Assembly: GCF_963678975.1 (NCBI RefSeq)
Contig: NC_089275.1
Location: 23,063,977-23,127,976 of the forward strand
Direction of reading: 5' to 3'
DNA: 64,000 bases
Source of the DNA: Dysidea avara
Lineage: Eukaryota > Porifera > Demospongiae > Dictyoceratida > Dysideidae
Both the position numbers and the translations under genes were made by a program. The notes beneath the pieces are model-generated. The model had not been told where the DNA came from. It saw only the letters and a list, made by a program, of their open reading frames with translations, and did no database searches. Of this stretch, positions 1 to 11,899 are shown one piece after another (position 1 is the stretch's first letter; the number at the start of each line of letters is the position of its first letter).

Positions 1-580
1 TATCCCATTGCTAGATCCACCATGAAACTGGAGGCACGATTGTTGTCTTCACAGAAATATTGAGTTTAGTATCTCACAAGATGCAAAATATATTTTCAAA
101 ACTGATTTTGTTCTCCACACAACAGACCAGATGAAACTTGCTACTTAGCCATATCATATCTGGAGTTATTGCAGTTAAAAGGTACACACAGTAATAAGCA
201 AATGATTTGCTGGGTGCCCAGCACAGGAAATAACAAATAACAGGAAAAATTCCATGCATATTCCCAGCTGTTGTATATAGCTCTGCATTTTACATGTCCC
301 TGGACTGCATTCTGTCAGAGGATCAGTGATCTGGTCATCTGGAATAGCTTTCATGTAGTTTATTGCAGTATTACTAGCTGGCTAATATAATTGCTGTACA
401 GGATTTGAATGAAACTTTGACAAGTGACAGAAGTGGGCTTGAGTAAGTCTATGACATCATACATATTGAATAGCTACATATATGGCTAAACAAGTCCATA
501 AAACAATTCATAAACAAAAGTAACTTTGGAGTAACGATGTGGGGCTTTTTAAACAAGATTGCTACTGAAGACAGCAATAG
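1..580. other. No recognised gene at left edge
   Basis: I see no exon that I can defend here. The first 60 bases contain a short open frame ending at a TGA, but it has no recognisable motif and no clear splice acceptor. The rest is AT-rich sequence without obvious repeats. Confidence 0.4.
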
Positions 581-667
581 CAGGCCTATTCCAGCGATGG
601 AAATGATGCTGAGAAGAACCCAGACGATGGAGCTGGTTCACAATACGCTGATGTAGCTAAAGCCTGA
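581..667 (+). CDS. Possible terminal exon of a membrane-receptor tail
   Basis: After an acceptor-like CAATAG there is an open stretch of about 28 codons ending in TGA at 665-667. It encodes a hydrophilic, acidic peptide ending SQYADVAKA. A short polar C-terminus with a YADV-type tyrosine motif is typical of cytoplasmic tails of type I receptors, so this could be the last exon of a gene that starts left of the window. No transmembrane exon is visible upstream, and the piece is short enough to be chance. Confidence 0.25.
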   Translation, partial: QAYSSDGNDAEKNPDDGAGSQYADVAKA

Positions 668-848
668 AGTTTGTGGTTGGTGGTCTTAGACCACTAATTA
701 GCCACCTTGACACTAATATCTAAACTTGGAATTAGTATGTTATGGTGTTTTCTTAGGGTTTTTACCTTTATATACGTAAGTTTTTACTTTTCCCCTTTAT
801 GCATTAATTTGTGGCTAGTTTTGCATTATAAATTTGCTGTCATTGCTG

Positions 849-905
849 TGTGTGTGTGTGTGTGCATAAGTGCGTGTGTGTAACAGTGTGTGCATGTGTG
901 TGTGT

Positions 906-936
<31 letters not shown>

Positions 937-953
937 GGTGCGTGTGTGTGTGT
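849..953. repeat. (TG)n microsatellite interrupted by a poly-G run
   Basis: Alternating TG dinucleotides are interrupted by an uninterrupted G run of about 18 bases at roughly 921-938, then resume. Such tracts are polymorphic and prone to assembly error. Confidence 0.9.
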
Positions 954-1546
954 GACCAAGATTAAGTGTCTAGGCTGGGATCTGTATCTCTATCTCTGCA
1001 ACAAGGAATGCTGGCACCCTGGAATTTAAAATAAATTCATTCTATAGTTGGGAGTTGAGCTTATAGACATGCATAATTATACGTATACGTATATGTTAGC
1101 AGCTATATTGGTTTGAGCTATTGTTTCACACATGCCGACACATAGACAAAATAAGTAAACTATCACACAACACACGTACTGAACACAAAGTAAGAAAACA
1201 CTGTAAGAATATAAAGAACACAAGGCACAACAACTATTATCACATGATTCTCAACCATACACTAATTAGATTCATTACATTACAAAAGGAATACATAACA
1301 CTACAATACTTTTTCTTAATCATGATTCTCAGCCTACACACAACTCCCACCACCTGCTTATGTCATGCGTTTAGTGGTGGAGCTGAGGTCCAGTATAATG
1401 ATAGCTAGGTGTATTCTTTTTTTCACAGTGGTCATGCCAACATGATTGTGCCTTTGCTTGGGTGTGAAAAGAATGTAACACTTGATATTCAAGGTGGTCA
1501 CATCTGCTGCCTGTCTTGAAAAAGAATTTTTTGTAACACACACATG

Positions 1547-1577
<31 letters not shown>

Positions 1578-1587
1578 GTACACACAC
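1547..1587. repeat. (CA)n microsatellite
   Basis: A run of CA repeats with a few substitutions. Short open frames on the minus strand here are made of the repeat (V-C-V-C) and are not genes. Confidence 0.85.
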
Positions 1588-2131
1588 GCAGACATTATAC
1601 ACAGCTGTATATACATGCGGCAGTCCTAGATTCAACACATATCTAACCTACTAAAGTTCCTGCAATACCAGTAGCTCCACCAGTAACCTTTGCAATGGCA
1701 GAATTAAAGTGATGCAAATCCAAGTCGTTTGCAACTTCACGGAGTTTTATAACCAGAAGATCACTGTGATCTATCAGTCTCTTGAGTTTCAAAAGTGCAT
1801 CTGTCCACAAATCAAATCCTCACAATTCTTTCCAGTACTTTATCTGACATGAAGCCAGCTATATCAAGTAAAAAACAGGTGGCTTGTAGTTTATAGTCCA
1901 ATGCCACATGTAGGGTCCGCAACGCGAAAAATCGATATCCTCCAATCATCTACCTAACTATTGTCATGTGTTAGGCTAAGTGTAATTTGAATAACGCCAG
2001 TGTGGCAGCCAAGTGTGTCACTCTCTTCTGGTGGAAAACGATACAAATGTCTTAAAATCACGTGATTTTTCGGGGATTTTTCGTTGCAGCGGTTCGTAGG
2101 GTTCTTCGTATGCCACGATATTCACTCTCAA

Positions 2132-3362
2132 CAGGCCTGCCAACCCTCACGGATTTACCGTGAGACTCACGATTTCACTACCAAGCCCAAGGTCTCACAA
2201 GCAGTAGCTCTAAACTCAAGGGATTTTTAGTTAAGCTTACCAATTCTCACACTGATCATCAACGTAAAACTCACGATTTTTCCACTTTCAAGGTCAGGCC
2301 AGAGTCAAAGCTTTCAGATGCCGGCCTTTCCAGTTCTCAGGGGATTTCCCCGGGTGCGTAATTGTGATACAACGAATAATAGAGGCAAGATCACGTGATT
2401 ATAAAGGCGGGCATTGTGGCAAGGATTCGACTTCGGCCTTCTATTTAATAGCAATACAGTGGAAAAGTATTTGGAGCAAGATGTGGAGTTGATTTAAGTG
2501 GTCAGAGCTCTGATCAGAATTACCAACCCTAAGGGGCTTGGTTTGCACGTCAGACAAGAGACCCATACAAGAGCACCTACATGTTTTCCTGGGTTTGTAG
2601 CTTATACAAACTATGTGTTTGGAGTATTGTATTTGCTTTCATCCTCTAGGATGAAATTGACACAACTCTAAGTCATCATGTGATACTATAAGCACCTAGT
2701 GGCTTATATCAAGAATGTTCCATAGTCCGGTCAAGTGTTACAACTTCACAGCAATAAAAGAGCAACTGTTTCAACACAGCGGTGACTTCTGAGTAAGTAC
2801 ATTTAGCTGGTGAAATAAGAGGTCTAGAATAGATTAGGGATGCACAACATGTTTTAAATGCTATATTCAGGGGCGGATCCAGAGTCTGGAAAGAGGAGGG
2901 GCACCTTGCTGAAAAAAAGTTGAAGAGCAAAAAAAAAAAAAAAAAGGTCACAACAATAATAGCTAGTTATCCTTTACCAAATATATTATATCACGTATGT
3001 TATGTAAAATAAAATCCTATTTATAGCTTCCTAAGTAAGCTACACTTCCCCATGAACACTGTGACTGCTTTATTAGAGTGATTGGTGATTGACTGCTCTA
3101 TTAGAGTATCTCGATCTTATATACATTTTTTTAAGGGAGGGGGCACGTGCCCCCTGTGCCCCCCCCTGATATTGATGCCCGTATGAAGATGGGCATGTGT
3201 ATATGTGTTGCATGGTAAAGGTGACCTACGTGCCCATTGTATGGGCATGGGGGATCTTACAACTTGCTGTGTCTGCCTATAATAATGTGCAGATACAGCA
3301 GTCCATTCTGGATGTCAAGACCAAGTCTCAAGGTTTTTCTGTTTCCTAGGTTGGCAGGCCTG
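2132..3362. mobile_element. TIR DNA transposon, non-autonomous, TSD TCTCAA
   Basis: The ends are inverted: CAGGCCTGCCAACCCTCACG on the left and CCTAGGTTGGCAGGCCTG on the right. The same six bases, TCTCAA, lie immediately outside both ends (2126-2131 and 3363-3368). No transposase is encoded. The element is about 930 bp once the younger 301-bp element inside it is removed. A lone end of the same family lies at 46731-46773. A diverged relative of its interior lies at about 11.9-12.5 kb. Superfamily is not certain; the CAG start and 6-bp duplication would fit a hAT-like group. Confidence 0.75.
2868..3168. mobile_element. CAGGGGCGGATC MITE, TSD ATATT
   Basis: A 301-bp element starts CAGGGGCGGATCC and ends CCCCCCCTG, with ATATT on both sides (2863-2867 and 3169-3173). 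The related repeat at about 12.45 kb has a single ATATT at the matching position, so it is the empty site. The element contains the dispersed motif CTGCTCTATTAGAGTATC at about 3090-3110. It belongs to the same family as 15360-17021, 17219-18030 and 48099-48591. Confidence 0.8.
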
Positions 3363-3899
3363 TCTCAATATTGTTCAAGTAGTCTATCATCAACTCAAAG
3401 TATCGGTGGTTTGATTTTATTGGTCAGTTTCTGGTGGTAGCACGATCTGTGCTGCTTTTTGGCGACAAACAAAATGTTTCTTCCTCTGGAGCACAGGACA
3501 AGCAGAGCAGCAACTGTGCCGTGGGTCAGCAATGACCAGTACTAGGTAAATTACCTGCATGCGGAATATGGTTATAATTCAAGCTTGTGAGCCATCTATA
3601 TGCTGAAATTCGGCCAAAACGATGCGATTTTTGCGAACAAATACCAGAATGGTTGATACATCAGTGATACAGTCTCCAACAGTAAGGATGCAAAGCTTAT
3701 AAACACCTAACAATACGACTATCTTGCCCAGTAAACGCATAGAGCAATCCAATGCACGAAATAGGCTCTCACGTGATCGAAATTTAAATCACGGAAAATA
3801 CAACCGTAATCTATTCCAATGACCTTAAAATCAAATAACAATCAGTTTTTATGCATTAGATTCAGCATCTCGATTAGCCCAGCAGTCTAAGATTCTCCC

Positions 3900-4497
3900 T
3901 ATTTTTTATTTTTTTTTCTATTTTTCAAGAAATGTGCAGCCTCAGTTTGAGGATTAACGCACATATGAAACATGCATACAAAATGTTTTACAATGTGATT
4001 GATTATGGGATTACTGATTGGTAGGGGAAAGTAATAATAATTTCAGTTGGTGCTTAAAAATTTGTAATGATTGTTGTTGGATTAGGTCAGGTGGGAGTGA
4101 ATTTCACAGTCTTATTGATCTAGGGAAGAATGAATTACTGTACTGATTGGTCCTTGCATAGATGTGATGAAATCTTCCTATGATGTCATCACACACCTGC
4201 ACTGGCCCAGACCATGCATGAGCAAACAATTTTTTAAACGATAATGATAATATAAATAAACACTTAAACAGTGGGCAGAGAGGCAAACTCTGCCCAGTCC
4301 TGGGATGATGGTATTGTTGCCATTACAGAAGCAGCATTGCCACGTTGAACATCAATGGCAACCTTCTGAATCAAAAATTGGGTGGCCCTATTATCACCAG
4401 ACTGTTCCATCCCCCGGGAACCTATCCGCCTCACTAATGAGCGTGCACATGAACCCCAAGCACCCAAGGTCTCAACACGTAAAGGGTAAAATAGTCA
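3900..4497 (-). mobile_element. 5'-truncated LINE: reverse-transcriptase C-terminus and 3' tail
   Basis: Read on the minus strand, an open frame to a stop at 4264 encodes VETLGAWGSCARSL, then DNRATQFLIQKVAIDVQRGN. This is the pattern I recognise at the C-terminal end of LINE-encoded reverse transcriptases in invertebrate genomes. Downstream follows about 350 bp of untranslated tail that becomes A-rich near 3900 (T-rich on the plus strand). The upstream reverse transcriptase is missing, as expected from incomplete reverse transcription. Clade is not determined. Confidence 0.6.
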
Positions 4498-5120
4498 TCT
4501 AGATCTTTTTAAACGTATATGTTGATGTATGTATGATGCACAACCCAATATCACATGGGATTAGAATATTTGTAACTGAATGTGACAAAACTCTGCTTCA
4601 ACACACAAAACATTGTTAGTAGATATAGCAATTGTAATCCATCATTGCCAGGGGCATACGGAGGGGGGTTTCCAGGGGTTTCAGGAAACCCCGTTGGATT
4701 TTACACAGTATATTTGAAGCATTAAGAAATTGAAACTTCAGGTTTCCAGAATCTGGATTCTATCATGGAACAGGACACATTTTACACTTTTGTGTTAGTT
4801 AAATAATAGTATCTCACATGATAGCAACACTTATAGTATTGTTCTGAATTATGATTTTGGTGAAAAGATCGAGATATTCTAATAAAAGCAGTCAGGCAAT
4901 ATAAACTACTCTAATATACCAGTAGCTTAGCTGTAGTGGAAACCCATTTTCATAATTTCTGCATATGCCACTGATTGCACTTCTCAGTGTGTCTATAACC
5001 CTTGGTTTCCACCAATATTTTTTGCCATACAGGAAGTCTGGTTTTTTGAATATTTGGGAATCCATTTTCTTTTCCAATGATGATTGATCAGATTTTAGTG
5101 AATTAGTGGTATGCTACACT
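4498..5120. other. Gap with one transposon-like end
   Basis: No gene. At about 4650 there is a terminal-looking sequence (CAGGGGCATACGGAGGGGGG), the same type of end as the inverted copy at about 13035-13058. Its partner end was not found nearby. The dispersed motif ACTCTAATAGAGCAGTC occurs in degenerate form at 4866-4912. Confidence 0.45.
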
Positions 5121-5538
5121 ACTGGAACATCTTGTTGTGAAAATGTAATGAAGTGGGTCGTGAAATTATCATCACAACCTGGGTACTGAAAAACTAATGA
5201 AAATCGGTTTGATTACTTAAATTATAATCAAATGATTCTGAATCATTTTTTCAGTAGTTGTGAATTAGTCATGAAAGTGGTACTGAAAATTCTATGAAAA
5301 CATTTTCACATGTTTTTAAGGCTACTGAAAACCTAATGAAAATTTTTTCACAAATGTTTCATAGAATTTTCAATACCAATTTCACAACTACTAAAAAAGT
5401 GATGAAAAATAATTCAGCTTCATTTTATCACAATTTAATTAATGACACCGATTTTCATTAGCTTTTCAGTACCCAGGGTGTGAAAATTTTAAATTCCATG
5501 ACTCACTTCAGTACATTTTCACAACAAAATGTTCCAGT
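5121..5538. mobile_element. Fold-back (palindromic) element, 418 bp
   Basis: The two halves are inverted copies of each other. ACTGGAACATCTTGTTGTGA at the left matches the reverse complement at the right end, and CCTGGGTACTGAAAA near 5180 is mirrored near 5475. Arms are about 205 bp and visibly diverged. No coding potential. This is a typical long-arm MITE. Confidence 0.8.
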
Positions 5539-6218
5539 TTTAATAACTTCCTGTGAACTTTTCTGAGAATATTTCAGAAGAGACTGTAAATGCTTCAGAT
5601 GGTGCTGTACATATAATATTGTGATTGCATAGCTTTGTTTGGGAATTTCACATGAGCCCTAATAGGCACAAACTAGCAAATGGTGGGACTACATTGGGTG
5701 TGCTTTGACCTTGGACACCAACTGACACTGCAAGCATCCAACTTGATAACAACCATTGTGTGTAAAAATACAGTGAAGGTATGGTTAATTAGAAGATTAG
5801 ATTGTGCGATTTGTGTGGCAAATTACTTTCGTTTCTCTAGCCAAGAACTATCTCCCTTTTGCATTATAGGTAAATTGATTATGTCAATTTTTTACATCGT
5901 CTTCTTCATCCACATATTTTGCTCGTTTACCTCTTTTAAGTGCCAATCTCCTTAGTGGCCTCCAAATTCCATTTGCTTCCCAAATGCTGACCTTAATAAT
6001 GATGTAACAACAATAGAGCAAATGTTGAACATTTTGCTATGTAAGTGTTGATGGTTAATTGCTATAAACAGTAGTATACTGTTGGCATTTACATTACATT
6101 GTAGTTAAAATGTTTACATACCTAATGTACGTGTATGTATGTGTTTAATGATTATGAGAGTGTATATGATATGTACATAAAGTGTATCTGTATCTTCTAT
6201 GCCTTCAAATCATATAAT
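5539..6218. other. 3' flank of the beta-helix membrane-protein gene
   Basis: No gene or strong repeat seen. The minus-strand gene that ends at 6219 probably has its 3' UTR here. Confidence 0.4.
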
Positions 6219-9200
6219 TCACAATGACCGATATCTAATATCCACTTCAGGGATATGATTACTTACATCGTCCAGCAGAAAATACGCATCATCATTTATC
6301 TTGTGGTTTCTGTTGCATAAATTGGAAAATTTTATTATTAACATTCTGATACTCAGTTGTACCTTTTCTGTAATACCAATCTTTTTACTACACAAGAAAG
6401 TAACAATGTGATATGTAATGATCAATCCAAACTGAACCATAGCAATTGTGATCATTACATTTGCAACAGTGTTATTGATGTTATTGTTGTCATATAATGC
6501 AAATAAAAACATAATAAGGAGATTAAACAGGAACGTCAATTCACTGATGTTTTTTGCTATGCTTTTCAGTGGATTACAGTATCCCTGGATATAACCTGTA
6601 GCACCTAGTAACATAATACCAATAGTGAGACTGATCTTCTTATCCAGCGATGATATTCCTATAAATACAACTCTTACCACTAGCTGTACACCAGTCCAAT
6701 TGTAAAATTTGTCTTTATAAGGTGCTTGATAAGCATCTAGTAAGGGTTTGAACTTGTTAATAAAATGAAATCTTGATATCGTCCTTGTGAACAGAAGTAT
6801 AATGCTAAATGGAACTTGTATAGCAAATATGACAAGGCAAGTTACAAATAATACAATAAATCTGATGCTAAGAAGAGGAACATTAGCATCTACAGCCCAC
6901 ACTAATGTACTGTGTCCACTTGGTAGGTGAGTGATAGTAGAGTAGGAGAACATGACAGAGGACACAATGAGCAAAATTTTGGTGTAGGATAATAAGAATA
7001 GAGTAGCAAGTACTGGTAAAGCTCTGCGTGCTGTGAGTCTTTGCACTTTGGTGGAGTAGCGACTTGCTATGATGAGTGAGGTAGCAATACAAATGAGATA
7101 AAATGGGAATACTAATTGTAACCACATCTTAGCATAGTCGTCCATGCCATCATAGAAACATGTCGTAATTCCTAAATCAAAATTAGCAAATGATATGAAA
7201 GTAGTAAAGACGTTATGTTGGTCTTGAGGAAAGAGCATTGTTCTATAAACACTAGTGATGTTCATGTATAATATGAACATATTAATGGTTCCTATAGTTA
7301 CTGTGAGGTTGAGAAGAAAAAGTAACGCCACCAACATGAGACCCACTATTGCTATTGGTATGATGAGCAACAGATAAATATTTAAACATTGTTGACACTT
7401 TGTTGATCCAAATACAGTACTGAAACCTTGTTGACATTGTCCACACAATGTACCAGATCTTGTATACTTACACTGTGTATTGGGATCTGATAGTTTTAAA
7501 TGTGTTGAATAGGGTAAACAATGAAAAGATGAACAATGTAGAGAAATCTGATAATCATAAGAGTTGTTATTGTCAAAAGCATAGACCCAACTATGATGAG
7601 GTCGTAATATAGTTTGATCATTAATGTCACAAGTGATACCATAGTTGTGAAGGGATGAGAAAAATCCACATGAACCATTGGTTTTAACAAAACCTAATGG
7701 ACATGGAATTTGATTGATATAATAAATGTCCAGATGACTCTTACTGTTGAAATCACTTCTTATAAACAGTTCACACCATCCTTCCTCAGGAAATGCAATA
7801 GTGTACATCATCTTCACACAAATATTGCTAGACAAATATTGTACTTTTTGTGATGAATTTGTCACAACACAAGCAGAGCTTGGGATGTTGTCAATGTTGT
7901 TTTCATAAAATACTTTAGCTGTTACAACATCAGCTCCTCCTATCAATTCATTAGGATTTAAAGACCATAGCAGGACCAGAGTTTGGCCAGGATATAACAT
8001 ACCCAAGTTATCCTGATGGCAGTCATGGTGTTTCTCATCACAAGGACAAAGTGTCTTTTCTTTAATACTATAAGGTAGGATATCATACACAATTCCATCA
8101 CTTGTGTACTGAATGTACTGCTTGTTTACACCAAGAGGTTGGACATCTCTACCAAACACTGATTGTTCTAACCACTTGCAATGAGTGATGGGTAAGTTAT
8201 TGTATGCAAATATTTTTGATTGCTCATTATTGTTTTTAAATATAATCAAGTAGTTATTGTGATTAATTTGATCATCATGTACATATTGAAAATAACAGAA
8301 AGGGTAGGAGTAAGTGTATCGGTCTTCATGAGCAACAATGGCAAACTTTTCATACTGATTTTGTGTAATGTTTATGATGGTGTTGCTTGAGATGAACATG
8401 TAAAAAGATTCCTTTGAATAGTAGTCAAATATAAGCTTTGCATTGATATATGAAAATTCAATGTAGCCACTATTGCATTGAATGGTGCTTTTACTTAAGC
8501 TAACAACGACATCAAACTCACTGATATTGTAAAACTCTATTGGACCTATCAATTTTAGCTGATTATATTCAAATTTCAGAAAGTATTTACGACCAGTATT
8601 TCTGTAAAATGATGAATTTGTTATTGTTACAGATGTAAGCATATAGTTGAACACATGTATTACACTAACAGAAGAATACAAATGCTCGTAAGCCTTTACA
8701 TTGTGATTATTATGAATCTTGCAGTTGCTGATGACTACCGCTATATAATTTTGAATCTTTATTAAAGCCGTATTTTGATAATATGAAAAGTGACAATTAT
8801 TAAAGTGTACAAGGGAATTATTGTAGGCTGTCAAGGTGTATTTGACTGACATGAAAAACAGTGTATTAGGTGATGAATTATTTGTAAAATGGCAATCGTT
8901 AACAAGCAGATAATTTTCTGAATAGAACACTCCTTGTAGTATACCGTTCACATTAGATATGTTTGCCTTATATATCTCAACTTCTACTTTGTAATATTTT
9001 TGAAACATATAAATATAAATTAATTTATCATCTCTACTAGTGGACTGATGATAGTGTTGTATGATTAATGTGTGACATTTCTTCTTCTCTACCTGGGTGT
9101 CATTGTATTGGATATAAAGTTTGTTGCTCTTAATAAAACTAATACATGATTCCCCTAATAAGTTTAGTCCATAAATACTATGGTTAGTATCCTCCTGGGT

Positions 9201-9618
9201 TTCAATGTGGCATAAATTAACATTAGCACAATTTGAAATGTTTATTACAGCATTATCAATGCCTCCACAATCACTGATCTTCATTCTTCATGGTTAAGTT
9301 GGTAATATTAGTAAAAGTGATACTGATACCAAATGATGAATTACATGTGATGAATGTATCTGGTGTTGTGTAAACACTTAAACTACCAATTAGTGAAATG
9401 TTGATAACATTTTGTATTACTAGATCACTTTGAAGGATGTGCTGTCCTGGTGAGAAATTAAACTGACTGTAAGATGTGAAGTATTTAGCTGAATTCAACA
9501 AATAATAATTCACTGTAAGACATGTGGTGTTAGGGTGACAATGATCATCAGACATCACATCATACACCATACTGGTGGTGTGTTGCAGTAATAATGGTAG
9601 TACCAGCAGGAGCAGCAT
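6219..9618 (-). CDS. Beta-helix ectodomain / multi-pass membrane protein (frameshifted)
   Basis: The first Met giving a clean signal peptide is at 9618 (MLLLLVLPLLLQHTTS). About 500 residues of N/S/I-rich repeats follow, with NITNLT- and NCHFS-like turns, resembling a right-handed parallel beta-helix. Next come a Cys-rich stretch (CPCDEKHHDC) and an EGF-like module (CGQCQQGF, CQQC). After that are about eight or nine hydrophobic segments, roughly from residue 636 to 960 of the long frame, and a short polar tail. The frame changes near 9278-9291, where ATGAAGA is tandemly duplicated; without the extra seven bases the two frames would be continuous. So this is a damaged allele, a recent pseudogene or an assembly error. 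The coding region has no introns. Related broken fragments lie at 14126-14435 and 22102-22398. I recognise the architecture from sponge predicted proteins but know no function; a cell-surface receptor or adhesion role is inference. Confidence 0.75.
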
Positions 9619-9684
9619 AATGAATGTAATTCCTTTTGATAAAATTATGAAGTATGTTATGTTTATCAAAAAGAAGTCATACAT

Positions 9685-11450
9685 ACTACTAAAGGTATAT
9701 AATTATTATTCTATTTTTATTGTCCATGCAGAATACTGTACAGTGAATCATAGTGTGGCTGTACTGACTCCTACGGCTACCATGGGCGTGCACACACTAC
9801 ACATTGATAGTATGACATTAATCATGTAGCTGTTTGTAATATTTATTTACACAACATGTGCTTACTTTAAAGTAGAAAGTAGGCTGTGTAGAAGTTGAGA
9901 AACAGGTCTACATAGCAGTAAATAACTGGAATGAGGTCTATAATTCACATACACTATAACTTTATGCAGATGAATACAATTATCACCATTTAAATAACAG
10001 TATACGTACATGACAACAATGTTATACTTTTTGGATGTACTGAACAAAATGTATACTATTGAATAGATACAAAGGAAGTGATATACTAAAACTACATAAA
10101 GCACTCAATAGTTCTATCAAAGAACAAAAGAAAATTGTTGTGTCACAGTTTATAGGATATAAGCTACTGAAAGAAGTGTTGGCCAGAAATGGGATAGCCA
10201 TACTGTATCAGGAGCTCTTAAACACCACAAGGCGCATTGTGTAACCTTATTGTATAATATTTATTGTGTACCTAAAGTGGTCAAACAACTCAAATTACCT
10301 ATACTTTTGTACAAAACTACTACTCTAAAAACACTATTAAAAGTGACTATCTCAGCAAAAGTCTGTATACAGCTATTTACACCGTTGCCTTTTATTGCCT
10401 CAGTATAATATACAGTGTTCAAATGGGTTACGTTTCAGTCCACCATTATGGTGAGGAATTATAGTGCAAGGATAAAGCAATTGATTAGTATACTCAGCAA
10501 CTACACCAAAAATAAACTCCATGCAGTCATTTAAATTCAAGGCCATTACTTGTTCATACATTTTTTGGACTAGGCTCAAAGTATTCACCATGAATTGTCA
10601 AGGTAAACCAACACTCGTAATACACAAACCCATTAGGTTACAGAAGATATTCAAACTCTCCATAAAAATGCAAGCAAAAGGTTTGAACTTGACTTTAACT
10701 GAGTAACAACATGATTTAAAACTTGTTTATTTTTTCCATTATATAGCAAACATATTATCACCCATTGTTTTTCAATGTGTTCTATTAGAGAAATGGTTTA
10801 TGCTTGCTACTGTATGCCAACAATTATAATGCTGTTGCATCAGTATGTATAAACGTATTTGAATATTGCAGCATAATGGTCACTATATTGAGGGCTAGCA
10901 ATTTCTATATTGCATCCCTTGTGGTATCCAGCACCAACCTTACCCTGTGTGCCTTGTGCTATCCTGCCACTCCTTCACCCATTACATACTTACAAAACTA
11001 CTAAACAAACTATCTAACAATGTGAGCAGCTGCTTCTTGCATGGTCATAGTCATCATCAACCCATTCTGACACAGTAGAGGAAAAGACGGTGGGTTTCAG
11101 TCTAAGGTATGGTAAATAGATTACACTATATACAACATCATTTTCACTGTAGAATATTACCATTCCAGATCTTTTCAGAAAGATTTTTATTCTTTACAAA
11201 CCAGTTCCAAAGATCATAAGAGCTAAAATTATAATTGTTAGGTACTTAATGTGCTTGGTGCTGGAGAAGTAATTTTGGATAAATAAATTTAAAGTAATTC
11301 ATGACAGTTGTCACTTTGGTTACTTTATGTTGTACATAAAGTGAAAGGCCGTCTATTTATCTTTGTGACGCCACTAACTTGCACTTTGACAACCAAACTG
11401 AGCACTTATTGACACGAAACTTTATAAGTGCTCATCAGCTGGTAACTCCA
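9685..11450. other. Intergenic DNA, no feature recognised
   Basis: Several 60-80 codon open frames occur on both strands, without motifs, splice context or similarity to each other. AT-rich and low in recognisable repeats. Confidence 0.45.
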
Positions 11451-11899
11451 TGCAGAGTAGCCAGGATTTTTTGAAGGGGGGTTCCAACAGCAGTATTGAG
11501 TTACCAGAAGCAACAGGGGTCTGAGGACACAGCCCCCAGCTGCTGAGAGACTTTCAATATTTTAATGAATCAAAACTCAGCAAATTACTGTATTTTATGC
11601 AAAAGCAGGTTAATTATAATGCATATAAGTGCTCCTGGAATGAAGTTAGTACTAGATAGAGTGGAAACAGACACAGTGGCATAGCCAAGCCAGGGAATTG
11701 CCCGGGAATCAGACTTCTTTGCCTCACCATCAGCTCCTAGAGTAATTATAAAGATGTGGACTGGATAGCTTGAGATTTTGCTAAAGTTACTTAGCTAACT
11801 AGTCACTGTACAAGAATAAGTATAGCACAACTTATACAACACTCACCGTGCCATTTTTGCCAATGGTTTCCTTTCTTTCTGGCTAAACAGAGATGGGGT

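Larger units (their letters stand above)
668..2131. other. Intergenic DNA with microsatellites
   Basis: No gene recognised. It holds a (TG)n block with a long poly-G run near 849-953 and a (CA)n tract near 1547-1575. Open frames around 1121-1616 run through these simple repeats and show no domain. Confidence 0.5.

Noticed and set aside
921-938. G-quadruplex regulatory element
   Set aside because: A pure G run within a TG microsatellite is more simply slippage or assembly noise; no gene is nearby.
6219-7400. Seven-transmembrane GPCR
   Set aside because: There appear to be eight or nine segments, and no DRY, NPxxY or GPS motif is visible.
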